Origin: Winogradskyella haliclonae
Lineage (GTDB): Bacteria > Bacteroidota > Bacteroidia > Flavobacteriales > Flavobacteriaceae
Assembly (NCBI RefSeq): GCF_014635865.1
Contig: NZ_BMDQ01000001.1
Coordinates: forward strand, 1,116,001-1,180,000
DNA: 64,000 nt
Direction of reading: 5' to 3'
Part shown: piece after piece, positions 45,812 through 53,822 of the stretch
How the letters are laid out: every line of letters starts with the position of its first letter
Numbering within the stretch: position 1 is the stretch's first letter
The notes under the pieces: model-generated
The model's input: only the letters and a program-made list of their open reading frames with translations
Told to the model about the DNA's origin: nothing
The model's database searches: none
Made by a program: the position numbers and the translations under genes

Positions 45812-46717
45812 ATGAAAACACTTAGAATATATACATATAGAGGAGAAAAGGTTAGAAATGACAAAGAAATTAAGTCTTCTAATAGTGTTGTATACTCTGA
45901 ATTAAAGACTTTTGAAGCACAGTTGTATTCTGGTCATTATGGAATAAAACTACCTTTAGAAGGTAATGAAAGCTATGTCGTAAATGGTAAAAAGTTTAAT
46001 GTAAAAGAAGGTCATTACCTATTAACAAATCCTGGTCTTAAAACTGAGGTGTCAGTAAACTCAAATAAACTTGTAAAAGGCATATGTATCGGGTTTACTG
46101 AAGATTTCTTAAAAAGCCTATATGCAAATATGAATTCTGATTTTAAAAGCGCTTTAGAATTAAAAGAAGATTCATCAGATTTTATGTTGGTCAGTCACAA
46201 TTATGCTATTAAAAACAGCCATCTTTCTTGTTTTCTTGGAACGTTAAAATCAAATTTTATGGCTAATCATTTAACTCAGGATTATAATGAAGAACTTTTT
46301 TTCTTAGATCTTGGGGAAACACTTATTAATGATCAACTAGAACTTAGATTAAAAATTAACAATTTAAATCAAACTAAATTTTCTACTCAAGAGGAAATAT
46401 ATAGAAGAATTGATTTGATGAATCAATATATTCATGATAATTATTACAATAATATTTCTTTAGAAAAATTAGCTAAAATCGCTTGTTTATCTAAGTATCA
46501 TGCTGTTAGGTGTTACCAAAAAATTGAAGGCATTTCTCCTTATAAAAAAATCATGAACCTTAGACTTAGCAAAGCTGAGGAGCTTTTGTTAAAGGGTTAC
46601 AGTATTAACGAGGTTTCAGATTCCTGCGGATTTGCAGATTATAGAGCTTTTTCTAAATTGTTTAAAAAGGTTTATAATACAACACCTTCTAAATACAAAC
46701 AAATCATTAAGCAATAA
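45812..46717 (+). CDS. AraC-family transcriptional regulator
   Basis: A 301-aa regulator. The N-terminal part (about 1-170) is a sensor region with beta strands and a cupin-like hint (HYGIKLPLEGNESYVVNGKKF and EGHYLLTNPG). The C-terminal AraC/XylS domain (about 200-300) has two helix-turn-helix motifs, one around LEKLAKIACLSKYHAVRCYQ and the second at INEVSDSCGFADYRAFSKLF, closed by KKVYNTTPSKYK. It lies near the centre of the island, divergent from the left arm. Motif site 3 sits just before its start and site 4 overlaps its stop codon, so it is the leading candidate to bind the repeated motif. Confidence 0.9.
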   Translation: MKTLRIYTYRGEKVRNDKEIKSSNSVVYSELKTFEAQLYSGHYGIKLPLEGNESYVVNGKKFNVKEGHYLLTNPGLKTEVSVNSNKLVKGICIGFTEDFLKSLYANMNSDFKSALELKEDSSDFMLVSHNYAIKNSHLSCFLGTLKSNFMANHLTQDYNEELFFLDLGETLINDQLELRLKINNLNQTKFSTQEEIYRRIDLMNQYIHDNYYNNISLEKLAKIACLSKYHAVRCYQKIEGISPYKKIMNLRLSKAEELLLKGYSINEVSDSCGFADYRAFSKLFKKVYNTTPSKYKQIIKQ

Positions 46718-46724
46718 TTTCCAC
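46709..46724 (+). promoter_or_regulatory. Island motif, site 4, overlapping the AraC stop
   Basis: AAGCAATAATTTCCAC on the plus strand. Its first half encodes the last residues and the stop of the AraC-family gene. It points toward the small open frame at 46751. Confidence 0.5.
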
Positions 46725-46750
46725 GCATTTTTTGATGATACACTTCAATT

Positions 46751-46894
46751 TTGAGTATCATCAAAAAAATCACAGAAAAAGAGTTTATAGAATTATCTGG
46801 AGACGCCATAGAGTTTTCAGTAATCATAAAAAAGGAAAATGACGAAATTCAATCTTCTGTTTGCTTAAAAAAAAGCTTATTAGTTACCTGTTAG
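46751..46894 (+). pseudogene. Short open frame, possibly frameshifted small gene
   Basis: From a TTG the frame codes 47 residues, a charged, regular stretch (KKITEKEFIELSGDAIEFSV), and then ends in SLLVTC. A run of eight A bases at 46867-46874 precedes the end. One extra A would switch to a frame reading KKLISYLLGIISEIKNKS, which looks more protein-like and stops at 46923-46925. It may be a small gene broken in a homopolymer, a sequencing slip, or chance. No homologue is recognised. Confidence 0.3.
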
Positions 46895-47006
46895 GTATTA
46901 TTAGTGAAATTAAAAATAAATCATAGCTATATTATTTTAATGATTTAGAATAAATGTAATGAATGTATAGGACTAATGTTAAAACAGGATTTCCTTTTTG
47001 ACTTTT

Positions 47007-47022
47007 AAGCAACAATTACCAC
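47007..47022 (+). promoter_or_regulatory. Island motif, site 5
   Basis: AAGCAACAATTACCAC on the plus strand, 70 nt before the ATG of the LolA-like/NTF2-like gene. The rest of the 46.9-47.09 kb gap is AT-rich with no other clear signal. Confidence 0.6.
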
Positions 47023-47092
47023 ATCACTATTAAAGTATTTCTTTTTTATTGTGTATTAATACTATTAAGAATTAAATATAATATAGTAAAAT

Positions 47093-48220
47093 ATGAAAAA
47101 AGCTATTTTTTTATTATTAGTGTTAATAAGCTTCAACTTACAAGCACAAGACTCAAAAGTAAGCGATATATTAAATAAACATTTTAAAGCTGTAAATCAA
47201 TCCAAATTAAATAATATAAATAGCTTAAGCATAGATGGATTATTTACACAAAACGGCATAGAATTAAGCCTGAAAATATTTAAGCAACGTCCTGATAAGT
47301 GGTATCAAAAAATAGAGCTAAACGATACTAAAATGGTAGTAGTCATGAATGAAAATTCTGGTTGGGAAATCAATCAATTTTCAGGGATTATTAACCCAGT
47401 AGATTTTAATCAAGCCAAAATAAACACCTACAGCAGAAGTGCTTCAATAGATAATCAACTATGGTACTTAAAACAAAATAATGCTAAATTTAAAAATCTT
47501 GGTAATGATACTGTTAACAATAAAAAATCTATAAAACTTAAAGTTACAAATGAATTTGGAGGTGTATCGTACATTTGGATTGATACTAAAACCTATTTAA
47601 TTAATCAAACTGAAGATATTGTTACAAAACAAAAGTTATTTTATGAAGAATATCAGGTTATAGATGGCATGTTATTCCCTAAAAAAGTAAACGCAGGAGC
47701 ATATCAATTAGAGTTTATTAAGATTGAACTTAACCCTAAAATAGACGCCTCGCTATTTACTAAAGGAGATATAAAGTCGGTTAAAGATATTGCAAAAGCA
47801 TACCTAAAGACTTTTTATAATCTCGATTATAAGAAACTAGAAACTTACTATACCGATGAGTCTTTTTGGTTCGATCCGTCAACTTCCGTGATAATACCAA
47901 ACCCTCAAAAGAGTATAGGTAAGAATAAAATCATTGCTAGTTTGAAAAGTGGGTTTAATGGGGTCCAAGATGCCAAATATACTTTTGAAAAAGAGTTTTA
48001 TTCTGGTTCACATGCAGCCATTTGGGGGAATTACTTTTATCGAATACCAGCTAAATATTTTCAAGGAATGAAACATTCAGATGCTATTTTTGAGTTTAAT
48101 ATACCTATGGTAACTAATTTGGTAATTAAAGATGGAAAGGTTTTAGAACATTTTGAGCACGCTGATTGGACAGAATGGGCAAAACAAGCGCAGACTAATG
48201 CCCAAAAGGCCAATAAATAA
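47093..48220 (+). CDS. Secreted protein with LolA-like and NTF2-like domains
   Basis: A 375-aa protein with a signal peptide (cut near LQAQ, residue 18). Residues of about 20-230 resemble LolA/LolB-type sheets found in many Bacteroidota periplasmic proteins: LSIDGLFTQNGIELSLKIFK, MVVVMNENSGWEINQFSG and the FEEYQVIDGMLFPKKVNAG type of strand. Residues of about 240-355 fit an NTF2/SnoaL fold (DIAKAYLKTFYNLDYKKLE and HAAIWGNYFYRIP). The two folds joined in one exported chain suggest binding of a hydrophobic ligand, but this is inference. It follows motif site 5. Confidence 0.65.
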   Translation: MKKAIFLLLVLISFNLQAQDSKVSDILNKHFKAVNQSKLNNINSLSIDGLFTQNGIELSLKIFKQRPDKWYQKIELNDTKMVVVMNENSGWEINQFSGIINPVDFNQAKINTYSRSASIDNQLWYLKQNNAKFKNLGNDTVNNKKSIKLKVTNEFGGVSYIWIDTKTYLINQTEDIVTKQKLFYEEYQVIDGMLFPKKVNAGAYQLEFIKIELNPKIDASLFTKGDIKSVKDIAKAYLKTFYNLDYKKLETYYTDESFWFDPSTSVIIPNPQKSIGKNKIIASLKSGFNGVQDAKYTFEKEFYSGSHAAIWGNYFYRIPAKYFQGMKHSDAIFEFNIPMVTNLVIKDGKVLEHFEHADWTEWAKQAQTNAQKANK

Positions 48221-48227
48221 TAGTAAA

Positions 48228-48374
48228 ATGAATGGCTTTTCAATAGGTCTAAATGAAGGTAAAAGTAAATTCATTGAACAAACAGAAAAGTTTATTAAGT
48301 ATCCTATTAATAGCTTAGTTGTGGATATCGAAGTAGCTGATTTTAATGATGATTCTAAACCAGATATCTTTTAG
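48228..48374 (+). pseudogene. Fragment of an FG-GAP/VCBS-type protein
   Basis: A 48-codon open frame starting at ATG just after the preceding stop. Its end, VADFNDDSKPDIF, matches the calcium-binding FG-GAP/VCBS repeat pattern (DFNxDGxPDI), and it stops right there. There is no signal peptide. It is best read as a small remnant of a larger repeat protein. Confidence 0.4.
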
Positions 48375-48470
48375 AGCGTTTTGGGAGTAATGATAAGTTC
48401 CTTTTAAGTAGTCCATAGTCAAGATGACTAACATTTTTTTGTTACCCTCTTATGTAAAATATAAAATTAA

Positions 48471-49133
48471 ATGGCTCGCTTTAAAAAAATAATTTCTGCA
48501 AAGAATGTTAAGTATTTTATATTAGAAGTAGCTCTAATATTTATAGGATTAACTCTTGCTATATGGTTTAATAATTGGAATGAGAACAGAAAGACAAACA
48601 TCTCCAAAGATATTGTCCTGTCAAAAATTCGAAATGAAATAAATAATAATTATCATGAAATTGAAGATAACATTCAAGATTTAGATACCGTAATTAAAAC
48701 AATTGAGGATTTTAAAAGATTAAGTGGTTTAAATAATACTTTTAAAGCTTCATTAGAAGAATTAAACATATTTCAGAAAATAAATCCCAATTTTTTTACA
48801 ATAAAAAAATCTAAAAAGCTCAATGAAGGCAAACTATATGAATTCAATGGTTCAATAACGTTACGTTTTGAAATAACGAATCTTAAATTTATAGCATTCG
48901 AAACAGCAAAGTCCACTAACATTTTAAGTAAGATTAAATATAATTGTCTTTATGAATTAGAAGACTTATATAGCCAAAAATATCGTATCTCCAGACTTCT
49001 TGATAAAGCGGTGGAATTACTACAAGAAGGGAAATTTCAAGAGCTAATGAGAAACTTAAAACAAGTAAATCTGTTACAAATACAATTATTAGAACAACGT
49101 ATAAAATATAAAACTAATTTAAATGATTGTTAA
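48471..49133 (+). CDS. DUF6090-like membrane protein
   Basis: A 220-aa protein. The N-terminus has a basic lead, one transmembrane helix (about residues 14-33) and then FNNWNENRKT, the hallmark of DUF6090 proteins that abound in marine Flavobacteriaceae. The remaining part is helical and charged, with coiled-coil character (HEIEDNIQDLDTVIKTIEDF). Function of the family is unknown. It overlaps the next gene by 11 nt (ATGATTGTTAA junction), so it is the first member of a coupled trio. Confidence 0.75.
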   Translation: MARFKKIISAKNVKYFILEVALIFIGLTLAIWFNNWNENRKTNISKDIVLSKIRNEINNNYHEIEDNIQDLDTVIKTIEDFKRLSGLNNTFKASLEELNIFQKINPNFFTIKKSKKLNEGKLYEFNGSITLRFEITNLKFIAFETAKSTNILSKIKYNCLYELEDLYSQKYRISRLLDKAVELLQEGKFQELMRNLKQVNLLQIQLLEQRIKYKTNLNDC

Positions 49134-50118
49134 AAGCATATTCTCCAAACCATATTATTTAATGTTATTATTAAGTATTAATCTTTATGGACAAACGGGC
49201 ACTGTCGAAGCCGAGTTAGAAGAAGATTTTAAGTACGAGTTTAAATCTTTAAAAAAAGAGCATGACAAAACGGTTTTAATAGATAGTATTCATAACACCA
49301 TCTATTCAAAGCCTTATGGTAAAGAAACTGCACGAGAGATGTTGCGAATTATTAAGGCAGATGGTTTTAACATTAAGTTTTCTGGTGATAAATTGTTAGA
49401 AAAGCAGCTAAATACAGAAAGTACCGACTTATTGGTAATTCACGGAATACCAAATAATAAGCTGATTTTAAATAACGAAAACAGTAATGAAACTTTATAT
49501 ACTTCGCCTTTAACCACAGACGAGATAGTCAACATAGGTAAGTTTGTATATAATGGTGGTGGACTATTTTTATTCCTATCTCATTTCCCAGAAGGCAGTG
49601 GTGCACTTCCTCTTTTAGAAGCCTTTGAAATAAAATTTAGAGATGGGTACGCTTTTCATTCGCAGTATCACACAAGTGAAGATGGACTTTGTGGGCACTT
49701 TATGATGAACCAGCAAAATGAAATGTTAAATACTGAACATCAAATTTTTAGTAATACCATAGATAAAAATACTATTCCTGAAAATATTCGTTTTTACTGT
49801 GGTGCAGCTGTATTTAGAAATCCTGAGGATGTTATTCTACCTTTTCCTAAAAATACTATTAATTATACACCTAAAACCAATTATCAACCCAATTCAGGTG
49901 AGATAAAATACATAGAAGAAAGTTCAAACAATTATGCAGGCATGATTGGTTTTGAATATGGAGAAGGAAGAATTGTAGTCTGCACTGATCAAGGCATTTT
50001 TAGAAGTATGAATTTAATTATTAAAGACAAAAAAATACCAGTAACTATTCATGATCCTGAAGCAGATAATGCTGGCCTATTTTTAAATATATTAAGATGG
50101 CTAACAAAACTTCAATAA
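49123..50118 (+). CDS. Secreted ThuA/DUF4350-like protein (glutamine-amidotransferase-like fold)
   Basis: A 331-aa protein with a signal peptide (cut near NLYGQ). The body has the order expected of the class-I glutamine-amidotransferase-like fold used by ThuA and DUF4350 proteins: STDLLVIHGIPNNKLILN, EIVNIGKFVYNGGGLFLFLS, an HPE-like SHFPEGSG, then FEYGEGRIVVCTDQGIFR and the terminal NAGLFLNILRWL. The catalytic cysteine of true amidotransferases is not evident at the nucleophile elbow, so a binding role is as likely as catalysis. It is coupled on both sides by overlaps. Confidence 0.65.
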   Translation: MIVKSIFSKPYYLMLLLSINLYGQTGTVEAELEEDFKYEFKSLKKEHDKTVLIDSIHNTIYSKPYGKETAREMLRIIKADGFNIKFSGDKLLEKQLNTESTDLLVIHGIPNNKLILNNENSNETLYTSPLTTDEIVNIGKFVYNGGGLFLFLSHFPEGSGALPLLEAFEIKFRDGYAFHSQYHTSEDGLCGHFMMNQQNEMLNTEHQIFSNTIDKNTIPENIRFYCGAAVFRNPEDVILPFPKNTINYTPKTNYQPNSGEIKYIEESSNNYAGMIGFEYGEGRIVVCTDQGIFRSMNLIIKDKKIPVTIHDPEADNAGLFLNILRWLTKLQ

Positions 50119-51287
50119 TGTTAGTCAAGAAGATAAAACTAATCTTAATTTGTTTGATGCTCTCTTTTGTTGCCCCAGCTCAAAATGAAGATTCATTAAT
50201 GTTAAAGTTCAATGAGCTAAACAATAAATTATATAGTAGACCTGTAAATTACATTAAAGGTAACCAATTGTTATATGAGTATAAAGATTACTTTGTTCAT
50301 ACAAGCCTTGAATCTTTCTTTCATCAAGCTTCTGCAACTTTCTATGCTGCTTCAGGTAATCAGTTTAAGGCGAAAAAACATTATTGGTTATCAAAAGGTA
50401 AAAAAATGGACAGCTTAAAAGTGGTTTTTGGTTCTCTTGAAAACTATAGAAATATTTTCCGGTATACTGAGAATAAGAAAGTGGTAATGATCAATGAAAA
50501 TCATGCGTTTCCTGAGCACAGAGTATTTACGACAAGCCTTTTGGATAGCTTATTTAAGCAAGGTTTTAGATATTTAGCATTAGAAGATTTATTAAGCGCA
50601 AAAATAATTAACCAACGCTCAACTCCATATTTATCAGATGGGCTATATATTAACGAAGTTATGTACTCCGAAATGGTTAGAAAGGCTCTGGATATTGGTT
50701 TTACCATGGTTGCATATGACAATAATGACGCTTGGGATATTAGAGAAAGGGATTCATTGGCAACTCAAGAATTGAAAAAGGTTTTTGAAAAAGACCTAAA
50801 TGCGAAAATGATAATTCATTGTGGGTTTGGACATATTGATGAATCAAAAAAAGTATTAGCATCTTTCATTAAATCTAAATTGGGTATAGATCCATTAACG
50901 ATTTCTCAAACTAGTCTACAACCAGTTATAGTAGAGAAATTTATTGAAGAACCTAAACTAATTTTAGGAACATTAAACCCAAAACTATTTGAAACTAAAT
51001 CGGATTTTCAAGTCATTCATCCTAATTACGATTATGCCATTAGACCTGAGTATCTATTCGTTAACGAACGACAAAAAGTTCAATTAGAGTTAAACTTTGA
51101 CGTTTCTGAAGAATTAATTTTAGAAGTTTATCAAAATAAACAATCAGACGGAGCAGTTCCCTATGATCGAATTATCATAGAACCTAAGACAAAAAGCATT
51201 GATATTTCTGCACCCAGAGGGCTACTCAAAATTCTATTTAAAAACCAGAATGATGAAATAGTTAAACGAATGAAAATATCTAATTAA
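50118..51287 (+). CDS. Secreted EreA/ChaN/TraB-superfamily-like protein
   Basis: I take the ATG at 50118, which overlaps the previous stop (TAATG) and opens a good signal peptide (MLVKKIKLILICLML, cut near APAQ); a longer reading from 50097 would bury it. The product is 389 aa. The core shows the spaced motifs of the erythromycin-esterase/ChaN/TIKI clan: NENHAFPEHR, FRYLALEDLL and an IIHCGFGHIDE histidine loop. A C-terminal beta domain follows. Members include haem-binding proteins, metalloproteases and macrolide esterases, so the activity cannot be fixed. Confidence 0.6.
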   Translation: MLVKKIKLILICLMLSFVAPAQNEDSLMLKFNELNNKLYSRPVNYIKGNQLLYEYKDYFVHTSLESFFHQASATFYAASGNQFKAKKHYWLSKGKKMDSLKVVFGSLENYRNIFRYTENKKVVMINENHAFPEHRVFTTSLLDSLFKQGFRYLALEDLLSAKIINQRSTPYLSDGLYINEVMYSEMVRKALDIGFTMVAYDNNDAWDIRERDSLATQELKKVFEKDLNAKMIIHCGFGHIDESKKVLASFIKSKLGIDPLTISQTSLQPVIVEKFIEEPKLILGTLNPKLFETKSDFQVIHPNYDYAIRPEYLFVNERQKVQLELNFDVSEELILEVYQNKQSDGAVPYDRIIIEPKTKSIDISAPRGLLKILFKNQNDEIVKRMKISN

Positions 51288-51373
51288 CGATTTACAACAA
51301 AATTTCCTGTTTTAACTACTTTAAAATTATAATTTCTGTGTGTATTACTAAGTTATTTGGCGTCCCTTTAATC

Positions 51374-51389
51374 GAGCAATAATTACCAC
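51374..51389 (+). promoter_or_regulatory. Island motif, site 6
   Basis: GAGCAATAATTACCAC on the plus strand, 43 nt before the ATG of the redoxin lipoprotein gene. Confidence 0.6.
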
Positions 51390-51432
51390 AATTATTAATT
51401 ATATTCTTAGTCTTTTTAAGAAAACTTAATTA

Positions 51433-52731
51433 ATGAAAGGAATAAAAAACCTGGCTTTTATAATTGTATCAATAATTTCACTGGCAAGTTGTCGTCAAGA
51501 AAAAATGCAAACCACAAAGCAAGAAACAAATCTGAAAGCAACTCAAGAAACAACTGAAAAAGCTGAAGTTACTAAAGAGATAAGCGAATTAACTGCTGAG
51601 GATGTATTGACAAAGTCTATCGAAAAATGTAAATCAATTTCTTCGATTGAATACACCATTAACCAAAAAGGAGTGTCTGGCAAATATGGTTATGGACAAC
51701 CTAAAATAAAAGCTACAATAATTCAGAAAAAAGAAGCTAGTGCTATAGATATTGGTTTTGATAAAGCATTTATAAAAGCATCAGGTGTTATTACCGATAA
51801 CCAAAAGAAAACTCCTTTTTCATTTAGTTATGATGGGGACAATTTTATGTATAATAAAGGTAATACCAGGCAAAAAAGCGTTTCTGACCCAACAAGAAAA
51901 GTAACGATGGGGAAATTACAACAATATTTATTTATGATTCGAATTTTCCCTTTTGTAGAAGATGAACCTTATAAAATGCCAGCCAAAAGCAATGAATATG
52001 ATATAAAACTCTTAGATAAAGAAGAAAAACAAGGTTTGTCTTGCTATAAAATAGAAACTTCAGTCACATTTAAAGCACCTAACGGAAAAGACTTAATTAC
52101 TAAGAATATATGGTGGATTAGTGAGTTAGATTATCTACCAAGAGCTTATTCTGATGGTTTTGTATATAAAGACATTGTCTATAAAAAGATGAATGAAGCA
52201 ATACCAAAATCTTTTTTTTCATTGGAAAATAAAAACACATCTATAGACTACTTAACCAGTAATCAAGTAGAAAGTGAACTTGCAAAAGCCTATTTACTTC
52301 CCGAAGGAACAATACCTTCTAGATGGTATTCAAATGACCAGTTTGGTAAGGAATATGATTCAGATAAATTAAAAGGAAAAGTAATACTTATAGATTTTTG
52401 GGGAAGTTGGTGTACACCATGCATTCTTGCAATGCCAGATATTCAAAAACTGCAAGATCATTATAAAAACAACCCGAATGTAGCCATTATTGGTATTTCG
52501 GCAGGCGAAAGAGATAAAGAAGCATCTCTTAAACTATTTAATAAAAAACGCTACAATTACGTACTTATACCTAATGGCGATAGCATTGCAAAATCTATTT
52601 ATAAAGTGAAAGACTACCCATCATTATACATTTTAGACAGGCAAGGAAAAATTGTTAGCGCAGAAAAGGGCTTTACGCCTGATAGTTTTGAACGTTGGCG
52701 GGAAATTATAGATGAACAGTTAAAAATGTGA
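51433..52731 (+). CDS. TlpA-like redoxin lipoprotein with LolA-like N-terminal domain
   Basis: A 432-aa lipoprotein (lipobox LASC near residue 20). After a Thr/Glu-rich linker, residues of about 55-275 form a LolA-like sheet (SIEYTINQKGVSGKYGYGQP, FSYDGDNFMYNKG and KNIWWISELDYLPRAYSDG). The C-terminal TlpA/ResA-type thioredoxin domain carries Cys327-Thr-Pro-Cys330 in GSWCTPCILAMPD and a cis-proline in KDYPSLYILD. It is likely to be a membrane-tethered disulfide reductase coupled to a ligand- or client-binding domain. Motif site 6 precedes it. Confidence 0.85.
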   Translation: MKGIKNLAFIIVSIISLASCRQEKMQTTKQETNLKATQETTEKAEVTKEISELTAEDVLTKSIEKCKSISSIEYTINQKGVSGKYGYGQPKIKATIIQKKEASAIDIGFDKAFIKASGVITDNQKKTPFSFSYDGDNFMYNKGNTRQKSVSDPTRKVTMGKLQQYLFMIRIFPFVEDEPYKMPAKSNEYDIKLLDKEEKQGLSCYKIETSVTFKAPNGKDLITKNIWWISELDYLPRAYSDGFVYKDIVYKKMNEAIPKSFFSLENKNTSIDYLTSNQVESELAKAYLLPEGTIPSRWYSNDQFGKEYDSDKLKGKVILIDFWGSWCTPCILAMPDIQKLQDHYKNNPNVAIIGISAGERDKEASLKLFNKKRYNYVLIPNGDSIAKSIYKVKDYPSLYILDRQGKIVSAEKGFTPDSFERWREIIDEQLKM

Positions 52732-52891
52732 TTAATATAAAATTTTGAATCATTATTTGAGTAATATTGAACGACATTTATATATTTATATAGCTTTGAT
52801 AAATAATAGAAATTTCCATATTATATGATTGCTTATCCTGGCTATATAAATAGTACTTGAAAGAGAAGATAGTTAGTAATATTCAAAGTAG

Positions 52892-53749
52892 ATGATTTCT
52901 GTAAAAAAAGCCTTTAATCAAAAAAAAGCAAGGATTTTAGAGCCAGTAATATTAGGTGTTTCAGCGAACATTTTAATAAATTTTTTATTCAATCCCACTA
53001 GTCCTGATTTCCTTTTAAAAGAGTTTATTGTTGCTATAATTTTTGCTTTTATAATAACAGAGCTCAATAGATTTATTTATTTGAAAATAGAAAATACAAT
53101 TGACTGGAAATCAAGCTTCAAATCAAAATTAGTATTAAATTTTTTCACTGTCAGTACTCTTTTGATAATTATACTTAATACCATAGGTAATTTATATATA
53201 TGGCTTTCTGGAGATAGTTTTCATTCCTTAGAAGAATTGTTATTGATAAATTTAATAGTCTTGAGCATAGTATTAATACTATCACTTACTAGGTGGTGTA
53301 TGTTTCTTCATAATAAATGGGTATTAACTCAAAAAGATTTAACGAATAATAAAAAGGAAAATTTAAACCTAAAACAACTCATTCATAAATCTTCTAAAAA
53401 AATAAAACTCTCAAAAAGGAATTCAATATTTATGGTTGAAGCAGCTAATATTAAATTGGCTATTTTGGAATATGGCAATATAAAAATCTACGATAATAAA
53501 GACATATTAGGAGTTTTTGAAGGCTCCTTAGCCAACTTAGAATCACAATTACCAAAAGCATTTTTTTTCAAAGTATCTAGACAAGTTATTATACATAGAG
53601 AAGAAGTTAAAAAAATGTCACCATCTAATTATGGTAAAATAGAACTTGAGCTTCATAATAAATCAGCAAAAAATCCATTTGTGATGATTAGTAGATTAAA
53701 AGCCTCTAAATTTAGGCAGTGGTATTATAGCAATTCAAGTATAGATTGA
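52892..53749 (+). CDS. Membrane-anchored LytTR-family DNA-binding protein
   Basis: A 285-aa protein with about four N-terminal helices (residues 20-135), a linker and a C-terminal LytTR domain (about 185-280). The LytTR pattern shows as IFMVEAANIKLAILEYGNIK, GSLANLESQLPKAFFFKVSR and QVIIHREEVKKM. No receiver domain is present, so it may sense through the membrane part. This architecture is common in Bacteroidota, often beside the genes it controls. It lies between the redoxin and a serine hydrolase, in the right arm of the island. No island motif is found upstream. Confidence 0.85.
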   Translation: MISVKKAFNQKKARILEPVILGVSANILINFLFNPTSPDFLLKEFIVAIIFAFIITELNRFIYLKIENTIDWKSSFKSKLVLNFFTVSTLLIIILNTIGNLYIWLSGDSFHSLEELLLINLIVLSIVLILSLTRWCMFLHNKWVLTQKDLTNNKKENLNLKQLIHKSSKKIKLSKRNSIFMVEAANIKLAILEYGNIKIYDNKDILGVFEGSLANLESQLPKAFFFKVSRQVIIHREEVKKMSPSNYGKIELELHNKSAKNPFVMISRLKASKFRQWYYSNSSID

Positions 53750-53822
53750 TAGCAGTTCGTTAATGTTATCTAACTAAAAGCAAAAATTTTCTCTTGTATG
53801 CTTTTTTTTTGAAGAAAAAATC

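Noticed and set aside
50097-50117. Earlier ATG for the EreA/ChaN-like protein
   Set aside because: It would put seven polar residues before the signal peptide. The ATG at 50118 forms a TAATG junction and a clean signal.
53778-53793. AAGCAAAAATTTTCTC before the second serine hydrolase as an eighth island motif
   Set aside because: Only the AAGCAA start and a few later bases match. The conserved ACYAC end is missing, so I did not count it.
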